A DNA stretch of 19,208 nt, from the NCBI GenBank assembly GCA_015501595.1, contig JADNRX010000869.1:1-19208 (forward strand), written 5' to 3'. This stretch comes from Hymenopellis radicata. Its lineage: Eukaryota > Basidiomycota > Agaricomycetes > Agaricales > Physalacriaceae. Both the position numbers and the translations under genes were made by a program. Every line of letters starts with the position of its first letter. Within the stretch, counting starts at the first letter, position 1. Shown here piece by piece: positions 1 to 9,569 of this stretch. Below the pieces are notes generated by a model. The model had not been told where the DNA came from, did not search any database, and saw only the letters and a program-made list of their open reading frames with translations.

Positions 1-16
1 TGCAACCCGTTTCTTC

Positions 17-1046
17 ATGTCTTCCACGATGTCGTCGACGGGGCTGTCATCGCCAACCTTCACAGCGACCTCGACGGCGTCGTCCTTTGACCTGATCTCT
101 CCACGATCTCGCTCGTCGTCGACATATTCAACCCGCTCCTTAGCCTTTTCCGAAGACTCCGACGATGAGATCGTCTGGAGTGTCGCCTCATCAGGCATCC
201 TGTCCTCTGAGCTGTCCACAGAGAGCAGCGTAATCTATGCCTCTGATGACGACTTTGTTCTCCTTGAACCCTCCCAGAATCCCCGAACACCCACAGTGGT
301 CTCTCTACGCCGAGTCCGCGCACTCGTCCTACCGGTGCCTCTGATGAGGATAGCCTCGTCTCTGAGCTCGATGGACTGTCTCTGCGTGCGACGCCGACGC
401 GGCGTTCAAAGCAGGGGCACAAGTCCAGAAGCAAACGGACAGCTAGTACTCCGCCTGCCGTAGACTCCGCAGCGCTGCCCGACCGGCCCTCCTCGGTTGC
501 CACCCTCACGAATTCATCTTCACCGGCGCCCAGGAAGCACAAACGTGCACGCAAGCCAAAGGGTTCCGCCGCGACCGGCTCGGCTCTCGTCCAATCGTCG
601 ATGATATTTCAGAGGGTGTTTCAGAACCACTTGACGAGGTCGTCGCCTCGCCCTCCGTGTACGACGACGCCGTCCGTTACATCAACTCGTATGTTTCTTT
701 CACATGCAGTATGGACTCTCGCTTATCCTCTGCGTAGTTTCCTAACTAATCCGACGACTCTCATTGTCGGCTAACTCTACTCCAGTCCTTGATTATTGAG
801 CTTGGGCTCGCCACCTCCTCCTGCCTGAGACCATGAGAGCTGCCAAGGCTTATCTCAAGTCCAGGGCCTTTGTGAACATTAGAGACTACCTTGCTCTCCG
901 TGGCCAGGGCCTGATGCTTTGCAATCTGCCATGTACCCACCCGGTCAGCACTCATCAAAGACATTCGCCGAAAGAGAAACCAAGCATCACTCAAATGGGT
1001 CAAGCAGAACGGCCTGCAGGTATTGCTCGTGCCGTGCTTCCATTGA
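17..1046 (+). CDS. Conserved fungal hypothetical protein, two exons, frame broken by indels
   Basis: Exon 1 runs from the ATG at 17 to 688. An intron of 49 nt follows (689-737, GTATGT...GCGTAG), then exon 2 to the TGA at 1044-1046. The N-terminus is Ser/Thr-rich and low in complexity, with an acidic patch (SEDSDDEIVWSV), followed by a Lys/Arg-rich segment. The C-terminal half is well-conserved-looking sequence: RPIVDDISEGVSEPLDEV, YINSFLTNP, then LTLLQSLIIELGL, AAKAYLKSRAFVNIRDYLAL and SALIKDIRRKRNQASLKW, ending VLLVPCFH. I recall similar unnamed proteins in agaricomycetes; no function is known to me. The frame changes about six times (near 301-306, 556-566, 751-753, 811-825, 904-911 and 938-946). 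Each change is explained by one missing base, several in short runs. Either the assembly has deletion errors here or the gene is decaying; the conserved sequence on both sides of every break favours errors. It is convergent with the next gene. Confidence 0.6.
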
Positions 1047-1437
1047 TGACGAAGAAGAAACTGAAAGATCCTGTGTTGTTGTAACATACCCGGTTATTTG
1101 CATTCCTCTCTTTATTCCCGTTGTACGTAATTTAAATTACCCGCATTGCATCTAGCGCATTTATCTCTGATATATACTCACTGTACCACGTCTTGTACTT
1201 GGCCTTTGTTCTTTATGTTCACGCCTATGTCCAACCAAAACCAGAATTATGTCCAACCAAAATCAGAATTTCATTAGCACCGTGGCCAAGGCCAGCCTTA
1301 GGAGTGCAGCAGACAAATACCATTCAAATAAGAACCCTAGTGTAATAGAAAAATCTCCATACAGGTACAAAGATATTGGAATAGATTATGGAAAGGTGGG
1401 AGGGTATATGCAAGCAGATGACAACGACGTACACCGT
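1047..1437. other. Convergent intergenic region
   Basis: This stretch lies between two tail-to-tail genes and probably holds both 3'UTRs. Apart from a short tandem repeat at 1226-1269 I see no gene in it. Confidence 0.5.
1226..1269. repeat. 22-bp tandem repeat, two copies
   Basis: The unit TATGTCCAACCAAAACCAGA plus AT occurs twice head to tail with one C/T difference. It lies in the 3' intergenic region and no function is apparent. Confidence 0.8.
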
Positions 1438-2480
1438 TTACAAAAGATGCGCAGCCTGAGCGGCGATACCAGCCATTCCAAGCAAGGCGTCAGTGACCAC
1501 CAGGATGCTCTGAGGATCATTCTCATCAAGCGATATGGTCGCAGTGGCAGCAGCAATGTTGCCACTGGAGTAGTTGATCTTATCTTCCGCGCTGGAAGAC
1601 GGTTCAGCACTCGACGACACTGGTGACGATGACCAGACACTGGACGAGCTCGAGGATGTCGAAGAGCTGCTGCTGCTGGTGGTGCTGGTGGTGCTGGGAG
1701 TCCAGGCAGGGGTGCTGGACGTCGTAGGCGGAGTATAGACGTAGGTGGACGTGGGAGGGGTGTAGACATAAGTGGATGTCGGAGGAGTGTAGACAGAGGT
1801 GGAAGTGGCGGGAGCATCTCCACCTCCACCGCTGCCATCATTGAAGTACCATGTACCGTAGATAATGCCAGTGTCTTCCGAAGCAAAGAAATTGAAGAGA
1901 CCACGCGAAAGATCCAATCCCATGTACGGACAACCGGGACACTGTCAATTATTAGACGCAGGCAAGGAGATTTAAGAAATTGACGCGGACCTGGTCCATG
2001 ATGGTGGCCTGAGTTGTCTTCCCGTTATACGTCATGGTGATAGTCTTGAAGCAGTTGGGACCGGGATACCCGTCACCGTATTGCTAGAGAAATGGAGATG
2101 TAAATGCGAGGATTTCACTGAGGATGATCCGAGAGCAACGCACAGGCGTGTTCAGCGCGACAATCTACCGTAGCACAATGAGCTAGAGGTCCAAGATAAT
2201 AGGGAAAATTGACTGACAAAGTCGCTCGCCACGTTGTTGGCACCGCATGCACCGCTAGAGCAAGTTGAAAAAAGGAGCGATGATGGATTAAGAGGGCAGC
2301 TTACAGTCCGACATCGTAAAACGACCAACGAGCACTGTCGAAGCGCTTGGCTAGGGTGTGGCTGACATCGCCACGAGCCCGTTTAGCGACACCATGGGCA
2401 TGGTGACGCTTGTGGCCATGGGAGCCAGCGATGGCGGAAGCGGCAAGGGCAAGCGGGACGAGAGCGAGGGAAAAGAGCAT
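1438..2480 (-). CDS. Secreted RlpA-like double-psi beta-barrel (DPBB) protein
   Basis: Five exons on the minus strand: 2305-2480, 2218-2254, 2144-2164, 1991-2083 and 1438-1941, giving 276 aa with no frame break. All introns are GT-AG and about 50-60 nt long. I chose the ATG at 2480 rather than an in-frame one 24 nt upstream because it places a clean signal peptide (MLFSLALVPLALAASAIAG) at the N-terminus. A His/Lys-rich propeptide-like stretch and a possible Kex2 site (LAKR, near residue 46) follow. The DPBB domain spans about residues 51-141: SFYDVGLGACG, QYGDGYPGPNCF, QATIMDQCPGCP and GLDLSRGLFNFFA, with four cysteines suited to disulfides. After it come a Gly linker and a long Thr/Ser/Pro tail, probably O-glycosylated, holding three 9-residue repeats. 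Such proteins are extracellular and related to barwin, expansin-like and RlpA proteins; catalytic activity is not implied. The C-terminus is mildly hydrophobic, so a GPI anchor is possible but unproven. Confidence 0.88.
1731..1811 (-). repeat. 27-bp coding tandem repeat in DPBB tail
   Basis: Three 27-bp units (1731-1757, 1758-1784, 1785-1811) encode successive copies of a YTPPTSTYV-like 9-residue repeat in the Thr/Pro-rich tail. The units differ by several bases, so this is not a very recent expansion. Confidence 0.75.
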
Positions 2481-3536
2481 TTCGTTTTTCTTTGTTTTCA
2501 GCAAAAGGAATGGAGATTAAGAGAGTGTCTGGGAGGCCGTGCAGCCAGAAGGGACAGGCGGTGGAATGCAACAGCAAGAACGGGAAAGGAGGAGATCGTT
2601 GCAGTCTACTTGCGGAACAATTATCTTGGCGCCGGGCACTCTTGTCCGACCGGCGACAGCCGACATGTGGAGATTTATTGATGAAACCATTCCATTCTCC
2701 CGTACGTACGCGCCACGCTGTTGTCAAGAGCATCTTGTTCTGCTCGAAATCTAGTCGGAGAACATATATACGATGCTCTGAGCTGCGGGCAATCATAGGA
2801 AAATCAGGGGCACCCAGTGGTACAACCTTGACTGCGCGACAGGCCGCGACCACAACGCATCATCTTCCGGAGTCCTTTGGCACAGCACGTCCGGTTTCCG
2901 TTTCTCGTAGAAACGAAGAACGAATAGACTCTCCATGGCTATCACTTCTTGATCACCGGTGCCTTCGAAGCCTCAACTCAATTCGGCCCGCGTTAGTGCA
3001 TGGGCCGGACCCGCGACTGAGGTATCGACGCCGCTTGCTCTTCAGGTGAATGTCACCATCTCAACGGAAGTAAAATCCTTACCCGTAAGTGAGGCGTTGA
3101 AGAAATAAGGGTTATGCGAATTGCATAATCCAGCGTGTACGCTCGATGCTTCAAGCTGCAAGATTGTACGCAGTTCGTATCGGCTATAACAGATTCAGCG
3201 ACGAAGGTGAATCGAGGAAAAGTTCTTGCACGCGAATTCGGGTCTTGAAGCTTGAAGGCTGTAGAGGTGTAGGAAATGCTCAAGATTGAGCAGGTCGCCG
3301 GCGGATAGCGCCTTGAATAAATGCACATCAAAGGGACGAGCTGATTCACGAGTCTGCTTGGAGGGGGGCTCACTGTTGTCAATGTTATCTAGAAGGAAAC
3401 TGCATTCAGGCGACTATATTATCCGATATAGGTACTAAAGCCGTATGAGAACATTCTGGTACTGTACTGAAAAAGTGTGAATTGAAACGGGTATAAGCGG
3501 AAAGAGCAATCTTTCCCCGACCACCTTGCCTTGCTC
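2481..3536. other. Intergenic region upstream of DPBB gene, with a possible coding relic
   Basis: The region contains the DPBB promoter. A TATATA run at about 2763-2769 lies nearly 300 bp upstream of the start codon. At 3195-3413 the minus strand has an open frame without ATG, preceded by a splice-acceptor-like TTTCCTTCTAG. It reads RPFDVHLFKALSAGDLL and onward, plausible as an exon relic but not assigned to a family. I see no other gene. Confidence 0.3.
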
Positions 3537-6287
3537 TTACAGGGAGTACCCAATTTCCTCAAGTGCACGTTTCCTAGAGGTGCGTCAGCTTTATTTACAC
3601 TCGAAGATAGAACCACCTACCCATGCTTCACAAACCTCACGCATCGGCGGCGTCCGCTGTTTTCCAGAGCAGCAAACGACTTCTTCACTGCCGAGAGAGC
3701 CATTGCCTCGATTTCTTCAGGAAAGGGTTCGCCCTGAATGAATCTCCGCCGCGCGACCGCTAAACGAGTGAGGAACTTGCGGGCCGGATGCTTATTCCTG
3801 GCCATCTCATCCGCTTCCCAAACTGCCAAAGCGTCGTCGTACTGATCCCATCGCGGGTCGGAATGAATGGTCTTGGCACCTTTAAAGTCGCTAAGGCACT
3901 CAAGAGAAGCCAGGCCTGCTTCGAGTTCAGCATAGGGAGAATCTCCGTTGAACAACGTGTACGGGGAGGGGGCTAGAGGTATGTAAGTCACTCTGGCCCA
4001 TTCGGGGAGTTGCGAATGCCACTCACCAACGGGAAATCGTCGTCATCGTCGTCATCTTGTTCGTCAATCATGGAGATGGAAAAGGACTTGTCCGGCTTGG
4101 ACGATTCACAGACAGCGCCCAGACCGGAACTAACAGCAGGGAAGGCAATTGGCGTAGACGGCATAGGCGATGGTACTCCGAGTCCAAATCTTGGAGGTGC
4201 CAAGGTCCATCCCTACAATTGTCGTGAGCGAGTAAATTCGTATGGGCAAGTGAGCACGTACGGAGGGGATGTTCTTTCGGATAACGTCAAACCCAAGATT
4301 GTTGTCTGTGTAACGACGCGCATCGTGCACCACAAAGGCAAGATCATCCTTTGTCAGATGTTCTTCCTCTCTGCTAACAAGCATGCCGTTCATGTCTAGA
4401 TGGTATGAGCCCTATTTCAACATTACCAAAGTAGAGACAAACCTTCGTCGACATCGATAACGAAGTGCCGCATGAGTCTGGCCGCCAGTTCCTTGGCGTC
4501 TGGCACGTATTCGCCCTGATAGAGTTCAAGGGTGAGTTTTATCGGTTCGGGAAAATGTCTAACGCAATCACCTTTCCGAGGACCGAGAGATAGTGCGAAT
4601 CGTGGGCGATGACGACCTCCATCCATGGCGCCTGGGCAAGGCGTACTCAGTGCATAGTCTTTGGCATGAGATAAGATTGACTCACCGACTCTTCGATGTA
4701 TGGAACACCTCCGTCAAGGCGTGGGTTGAAGGCTAACAAGGCGTGAGCATCAGTGTTTCAAGATGAGAGGTAAATTACAGGCTGGCCATCAATTCCTAAT
4801 TGCTTGCCCGTATCAATCCAGCATGTATCACCAGCCACGGTAACAATCTGTGCACGTATATTTTAGTATCTGGTCGCCCGAATTGTTGTAGCCAAATTAG
4901 ATACCTTGTCGTGTTTCAAACTTCACTTGAGGGTCATCGCGCACTGTGTGCTTATAATCCGTCGAAGTCTGAAGCCGCCAGCCCGATGAGACAAGAATGT
5001 CAAGAAGACGATAGACTTACTGAGGGAGTTTCCTTGGTATCCGTAGCTTGCGATCCTGTCGCAGAAGAGTTATTGTTGCCGGAAGTGGGAGGTTCACTGT
5101 TCTTGTCGTGTTGAAACTTCACTTGAGGATCATCGCGCAGCGTGTGCTTAGAATCTGTGAAAGTCTGAAACCGCCAGCCCGATGAGACAAGAAGTTCAAG
5201 AAGACGATAGACTTACTGAAGGAGCTTCCTTGGTATCCGTAGCTTGTGATCCTGTTGTAGAAGAGTTATTGTTGCCGGAAGAGGGAGGTTCACTGTTCGA
5301 GATCGATGTCTGGTTCGAGTTGTACGGTGCCCATTGGGACTTTCCGAAGAGCTTGGACAAGAATGTGGACTCCGCGGCCTTATCGACCCGAACAGGCACC
5401 ATGACGAATCGTATAAATCGGGCACAGAGGGCCAGCTTCCAACCTACGACGGCAGCACACTGTGTCTCCTTTTCAGGAGCGCCTTGAACGGGTCCTTTCT
5501 GGGGCTGAAAGCCACTGGACCCGCAAACTAAGCTACCAGCGAAGCCCACACTGGCGTCTGGAATCGGATGGAATTGCACCGAGATACTCCGAGCGCTACT
5601 GCTGGAGTACACACAAAGGTTGTGCCATTCCTTTGTTTTGCGGCAAGAGGTAACAAAGTAAAGCTCACCGTTCCGGACGGCATAGTTACCATTGTCGCCA
5701 TTCAGGAATCGGTACCACGCAGCGGCATGCTTCCTGGCGTAGTTCCCGGAAAGGTTGCCACGTCTGTCGTACCAAACGGTGTGGTTATCGGGAATATAAA
5801 GCAAAGCACCTGCTTTGTCCGAAATGGAAAAACTGAGAGCCGTACTGACACTGACAGGTGCGACTCCAGGTGCGCTAAACCAAGTGTATGAGAATTGTAT
5901 TCGTGACAAGCACTAGGGCACTCACATTGGCACGGAGATGTTTCCCGAAACCTGCGCGGTATCGATAGTCTGAGACTTGTAGCACTGCCCATGTTTTTGT
6001 GCGTTGGAGAAGTCGAGATGGGGCCTACAACCTGTGTACTTCTCATGGCCGGGTGGGAGCAGCGAGCCATGGTTATTGTCTTGATTGCGTTCGTCGTTGG
6101 GCCCTAGACCGGTGCTGAAGCCGTAGTTGAGGTTGCCGTATGAGTCGATCCAGGCGACATCGAAAAGCTGTGTTCCCTCAACGAGGAACGCGTCGTATGG
6201 GTCGTGAGGTTCGGGGTCATAGAGTGGATGACCTTTAATACACTCGGCCATACAGCGAGCGTACAGTGTCACCAAAGCAGGAGCCAT
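3537..6287 (-). CDS. Gene A: cluster-family protein with duplicated exon and acidic C-terminal extension
   Basis: Supported exons (minus strand) are 5926-6287, 5217-5874, 5021-5164, 4905-4968, 4686-4732 (frame uncertain), 4572-4631, 4443-4515, 4262-4395, 4027-4212, 3621-3972 and 3537-3573; 4779-4847 is a possible extra exon. A TATA box supports the start at 6287. The N-terminal module has DAFLVEGTQLFDVAW. The middle module has RKHAAAWYRFL and NGELYFVTSCRKTKEW. The C-terminal module (VVIAHDSHYLSVL, then DAKELAARLMRHFVI) matches genes C and D, including a 60-nt exon in the same phase. Unlike its relatives, A has a Ser/Asn-rich linker made by an exon duplication. It also has an extra C-terminal region of about 230 residues with a run of seven Asp. 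The frame is unresolved between 4686 and 4904 and at the 4027/3972 junction, from indels or unusual splice choice. The function is unknown. That this is one gene rather than two is inferred from the order of family modules. Confidence 0.6.
4906..5298 (-). repeat. Intragenic tandem duplication (about 197 bp x 2) in gene A
   Basis: Copies 4906-5102 and 5103-5298 are adjacent and close to 90 percent identical by eye. Each unit carries the end of one exon, a whole intron (GTAAGT...TTCAG) and the start of the next exon. The duplication therefore adds a 48-codon exon in frame (5021-5164) rich in Ser, Asn and Thr. Confidence 0.9.
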
Positions 6288-6615
6288 GATAATGCAAGAG
6301 AGCGTTGGCGGCTGAAGAGAGGACAGGAAGAAAGTGGATGATAGAGACTCGAACTGGATCAATGCTCATTTTATACGCGCCGCAACGCGACTGAACGCGA
6401 CGAACTGAATTCATGGGAAATGGTCAGTGACAGATGGAGATCAACAAGACCGGCAAGCACCGGCACCGAGGTAAGTCGCGGCAACTTCCACGAGGTCGCG
6501 CCCCTGCATGGTTATTGTTACGCTTTTGTCTTCCTTGCTATGCCATCAGTGGACAAGGGCTCTGGAGGGATAGGACGAGCCTCATCCGGAACCCACTGAC
6601 ATACGCCCCCCAAAT
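6288..6615. promoter_or_regulatory. Divergent promoter region between genes A and B
   Basis: This stretch separates two divergently transcribed family members and must hold the promoter of A. The left edge of the large inverted-repeat arm begins at 6553, so only the last 63 bp upstream of B are shared with the flank of C. Confidence 0.5.
6368..6375 (-). promoter_or_regulatory. TATA box of gene A
   Basis: The minus strand reads TATAAAAT about 81-88 bp upstream of the ATG at 6287. Position and sequence fit a fungal TATA box and support the chosen start. Confidence 0.6.
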
Positions 6616-8127
6616 ATGTCCACAGAACTCTTCCAAAATGACTACGCGCGTATGTTCTATCCAAAGGCTCGCGGATACACGCCCATGATTCCAGACGGTG
6701 ATCAAGGTAACGATTCGCGGGCGTTTTTTTGTGGAAGGCGTTCAAATTGGCGACCTAATATATCGGGACCACACGGGGCCTCTGGTGTACGCTGGTATCA
6801 ACATCACGAAGGCCGCTGATGATCCACGAAATTGGCAGTCGTTGCCAAAGGATTATGAACCGTGCTCCCTCGAGTTAGGCGTTGACTACACTGTTCATCC
6901 TTCCCGCTATCCCAGCCCTAGCGTTGTCTCTGGCACGACAGACACCAGCGCGGGATTTGCTATAAGCCCCATCACTCCTGCTCAGTGCGTTACTCCTCTG
7001 ATGTTGTAAAGCACTCTTTGATACCCGCCACAGACCGAACGGCGTAGAAAGATTTAAGTTCTCAACCAGTGCAGCGCAGGGAGCGTATTGTGCGCTTCCC
7101 TTCGGTGGCTCATCTTACGAGTGCACGGCGTCAGGCGCTGGGAAGCTTCGACGCTTCGCCATGATACACGGAGCCTCTTGGTACCATCAAACGGTCCATG
7201 TAGACAACTTGGACATCCAAAACGGAGACCTGGCCGTCGTTACCGGGTGCGAAAAAACGTCGTACTGGACATGCGGCTTATTCTCCTCTGAAGGACCCAA
7301 CCCACGATTGACAAAAACGCTCTCCGTTCCTAAAGTTTTTGAAGGGATTGCGCAGCCCGTAGACATAGTTGAATCCTGTCCTTTGGAGAGCACCCCGACA
7401 ACGGGTGACTTCTGGGTTCAAAGCGGTCGGCCGGGCGCCGCCTACATGTTAGAAAACGAGCCGGCCTGTTTTGCCTTTCGTGGATTCTATATATCCCTCA
7501 AAGCATCCGTATACAATGACCTGCGGATGCCTTGGGGTATCCGGCAAACTTTGTGGCATGCGCTTCCAAAGGTATTACGACCACCGACACGATCATGGCC
7601 CTTGCTGATGTATGCTGCCGTGAGTTCACGTTCACCTATCGTCAAGCACTCAGCAATTGACTAGAGAGATAAGCCTTATCATCCGTGTGCCCCTATCAGC
7701 GAGCTCGTCCATTCGTCGGTAAGATGCTTCCAGCTTTCTGCCAGTACAGTGTGTGCTGATTGGCGCCAGGACGCACGCGTGAAGACAGTTGTTGTCCATG
7801 ACAATGACATCCTATCCGTGCTACAGTCTGCACGTCTGTCTTCTGTTTGGACCTTCTATACTGCTGAAATTGTAGCTTCTAGGACGAGGCTTTCCTTCCA
7901 ACTGACGCTGAACTGGCGCGAAGAATGACGGCCCGATATGTCGTCCTTGTAGATTCCGGTGCGTTGACTGCTTTGATCCATCTTATGTACTAACTTGACA
8001 TCCACTAGCCGGTCGCGCCTTCCTACGGACAAGAGCGACGTGAAGCTCAGTAAATGGGAGAAATTCAGGTTGATTCATCGCCGTAGATTTATTTCTGTAC
8101 GCCGTGAACATCTCGTCGACGATTCGG
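6553..8127 (+). repeat. Left arm of 1575-bp inverted repeat
   Basis: This arm is matched in opposite orientation by 9585-11159, also 1575 bp. In the 120 bp I compared base by base around the start codon the arms differ at five positions, so identity is about 95 percent there. The arm contains nearly all of gene B and 63 bp of its upstream flank. Confidence 0.9.
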
Positions 8128-8138
8128 CGGTTTCGTAG
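6616..8138 (+). pseudogene. Gene B: broken inverted copy of gene C
   Basis: Exons by comparison with C are 6616-6984, 7034-7619, 7674-7718, 7770-7829, 7883-7958 and 8009-8138, with introns at the same places and the same lengths. The product would match C closely, with the N-terminal module (EGVQIGDLIYRDHTGPLVYA), middle module (NGDLAVVTGCEKTSYW) and C-terminal module (VVVHDNDILSVLQS, AELARRM). Four differences damage it. A run of seven T at 6724-6730 replaces six and shifts the frame. CGGG is reduced to CGG near 8029-8031, shifting it again. The donor at 7830 is GC where C has GT. The 3' end is interrupted after 8127, so B stops early at 8136-8138 and lacks the last residues of C. The two indels could be assembly errors. 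The GC donor and the 3' interruption look real. Confidence 0.75.
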
Positions 8139-9080
8139 AGAAAATGATTTCGTGGATTTGTATTTGATCCTTCAATGATACCAGCGACATCACGCCCGTC
8201 TTGGACTGTGCACCGCTAGCGCTACTGTCTTGCTCTGATACTTAACATGGCTCAACCTGTGCCGTTTTGGGGTCGGAAATCGATTATTATGCCTGTCGAG
8301 TCGAGGCCCAATATGGAGGTCGTCTTGTACTTTCCAACCGCGAATTACGAATGTGGGACACGTTCACAGTCATCCTTATTGGCACACACGTTGTCCGTAC
8401 TGTCAGTACTAGCACTGATACACGTCCTTCGTTGTTGTTCTGTCCTTTCAGGGATGAAGCGACATTGCCGTATTCATTCAGCAACTCTGAGCACAATGAC
8501 AATAGTTTGTGGGACAACTTCTCATACCGCCTGTCTGAATGCAGAACTCGCATCAGGGAGCCTGGATACGACACGGACCTGAAAGCCAGTGCTAGAAACA
8601 CTATTGTCTTCATCTGGCAATCGGAACAGTTCACTGATACTTCCTTCCTTTCCTGCAACAATGCTTTGTGGGTCCCGTTTCTCATACATTGTATCCCTGC
8701 TTCATTTCCGAAACGAAGCCCATCTAGAGAAGGTTCAAGGACATCAAAGCTATTATTATCGGTACAGAGTTTTGACTGCCGTTGGGCAATCGTTACGCCG
8801 CGAGCGGCGACCAGTACCATTGTTCCCGAATTTAGAATGTCGACAACAACTTAAACGCCACGCGAACTGGAGACCACCTTCCAAAGAGGAGAACAATACC
8901 GTGGGTGCAGACCTTTCCGAAGGTTTAGAACTGCCTTAAAGAGATTCGGAGAGTAGCGAGGAACGCTTGTGCGGCGTAATTGTCGTGAATCCCCGAAACA
9001 TAAGACTTCAGTGGGCCACCACGTGAAGAATAGCATCAAGTTCGCGCCGATGTATTGAACTCAAACTGTGCTGAGGCCTG
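8128..9080. other. Insert of about 950 bp interrupting the 3' end of gene B
   Basis: The B/C homology stops at 8127 (GATTCGG) and resumes at 9081 with the sequence that encodes the last residues and stop of C. In C these two points are 15 bp apart. The intervening segment is therefore an insertion in B or a deletion in C. I see no terminal repeats or target-site duplication. It carries an open frame on the plus strand (next entry) but nothing that I recognise as transposase or reverse transcriptase. Confidence 0.6.
8267..8854 (+). CDS. Unassigned open frame in the insert
   Basis: About 195 codons stay open inside the insert. The composition looks protein-like (YACRVEAQYGGRLVLSNREL, then SLWDNFSYRLSECRTRIREP). 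There is no in-frame ATG at its 5' edge; the frame opens at a TTG. A pyrimidine-rich stretch ending TGTCCTTTCAG near 8450 could be a splice acceptor, so this may be two exons of a gene fragment carried with the insert. I do not recognise the family, and it may be a chance open frame. Confidence 0.25.
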   Translation: MGSEIDYYACRVEAQYGGRLVLSNRELRMWDTFTVILIGTHVVRTVSTSTDTRPSLLFCPFRDEATLPYSFSNSEHNDNSLWDNFSYRLSECRTRIREPGYDTDLKASARNTIVFIWQSEQFTDTSFLSCNNALWVPFLIHCIPASFPKRSPSREGSRTSKLLLSVQSFDCRWAIVTPRAATSTIVPEFRMSTTT

Positions 9081-9112
9081 AGGGTTGGCGACATTCGATT
9101 CTCTAAAGTTTA
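9081..9112. repeat. 32-bp inverted repeat, left copy
   Basis: Perfect inverted match to 9538-9569. It is the displaced remnant of the 3' end of B: the same 32 bp in C encodes the final residues, stop codon and first untranslated bases. Confidence 0.9.
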
Positions 9113-9537
9113 TTGGTGATCGCATTGTTCATTATCAGTGCGAGGGGGACCTGTTCAGCGCAACTGCTATCGTTCTCAACCTTCCAAATTCGCGGACAAC
9201 AACATCAGCTACAATTGTGACGGCTGTGTCAATATGAAAGCGCTCCTTCGACGAATCCGAACTTGAACAATAACAATCAAAGCTTTGACAGCGTGTCCTT
9301 CATCCTCCTTCATCTCAGTCTGGATGCCTTTGTGGACACACAGACGGGAAATGAAACAAGGGTAGAATTGGTGCCAAGAGTGGGTCCCCACAAATCCATG
9401 TCGTTGGGTCGCACGCGCTCAAACAAGAACAATAGCTCTTGCTCGACTGAAACAGTCAGAACTTACACGGAAAAATCCGTTATCACCCGGAGGGACTCAT
9501 CATCCGAACTCATCTCAAGATGAACTTGCAAAAATAC
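9113..9537 (-). other. Central spacer with coding-like fragment X
   Basis: This 425-bp spacer lies between perfect 32-bp inverted repeats. On the minus strand an open stretch at 9310-9447 reads VEQELLFLFERVRPNDMDLW and continues GPTLGTNSTLVSFP before a stop. Upstream, at 9513, a short ATG frame (MSSDDESLRVITDFSV) ends at TAA in the same frame, 31 bp past the stop of C. It may be the relic of a gene that follows C. The family is not recognised. Confidence 0.3.
9380..9463. repeat. Direct repeat flanking gene C, copy 1
   Basis: About 84 bp match 11158-11240 in the same orientation with roughly four differences. Together the two copies bracket gene C. The minus strand encodes part of fragment X. 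Confidence 0.9.
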
Positions 9538-9569
9538 TAAACTTTAGAGAATCGAATGTCGCCAACCCT
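9538..9569. repeat. 32-bp inverted repeat, right copy
   Basis: Perfect inverted match to 9081-9112. It includes the TAA stop of gene C at 9544-9546. Confidence 0.9.

Noticed and set aside
60..554. Long minus-strand open frame opposite the first gene
   Set aside because: Composition is Arg/Ser-rich shadow sequence. The plus strand carries the conserved-looking protein.
1386..1904. Overlapping minus-strand frame across the DPBB tail
   Set aside because: Shadow of the Thr/Ser/Pro repeat region in another frame.
6985..7033. Apparent frameshift after the first exon of B, C and D
   Set aside because: All three copies have the same 49-nt GT-AG intron there, which restores the frame, so it is splicing and not damage.
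7187..7393. Antisense open frame in gene B, with a near-identical one opposite C at 10320-10526
   Set aside because: It is conserved only because the two arms are near-identical; the sense frame has the family motifs.
8128..9537. DNA transposon or retroelement in the centre of the inverted repeat
   Set aside because: No transposase, reverse transcriptase, terminal inverted repeats of the insert itself, or target-site duplication could be seen; the 32-bp inverted repeats are remnants of the gene ends.
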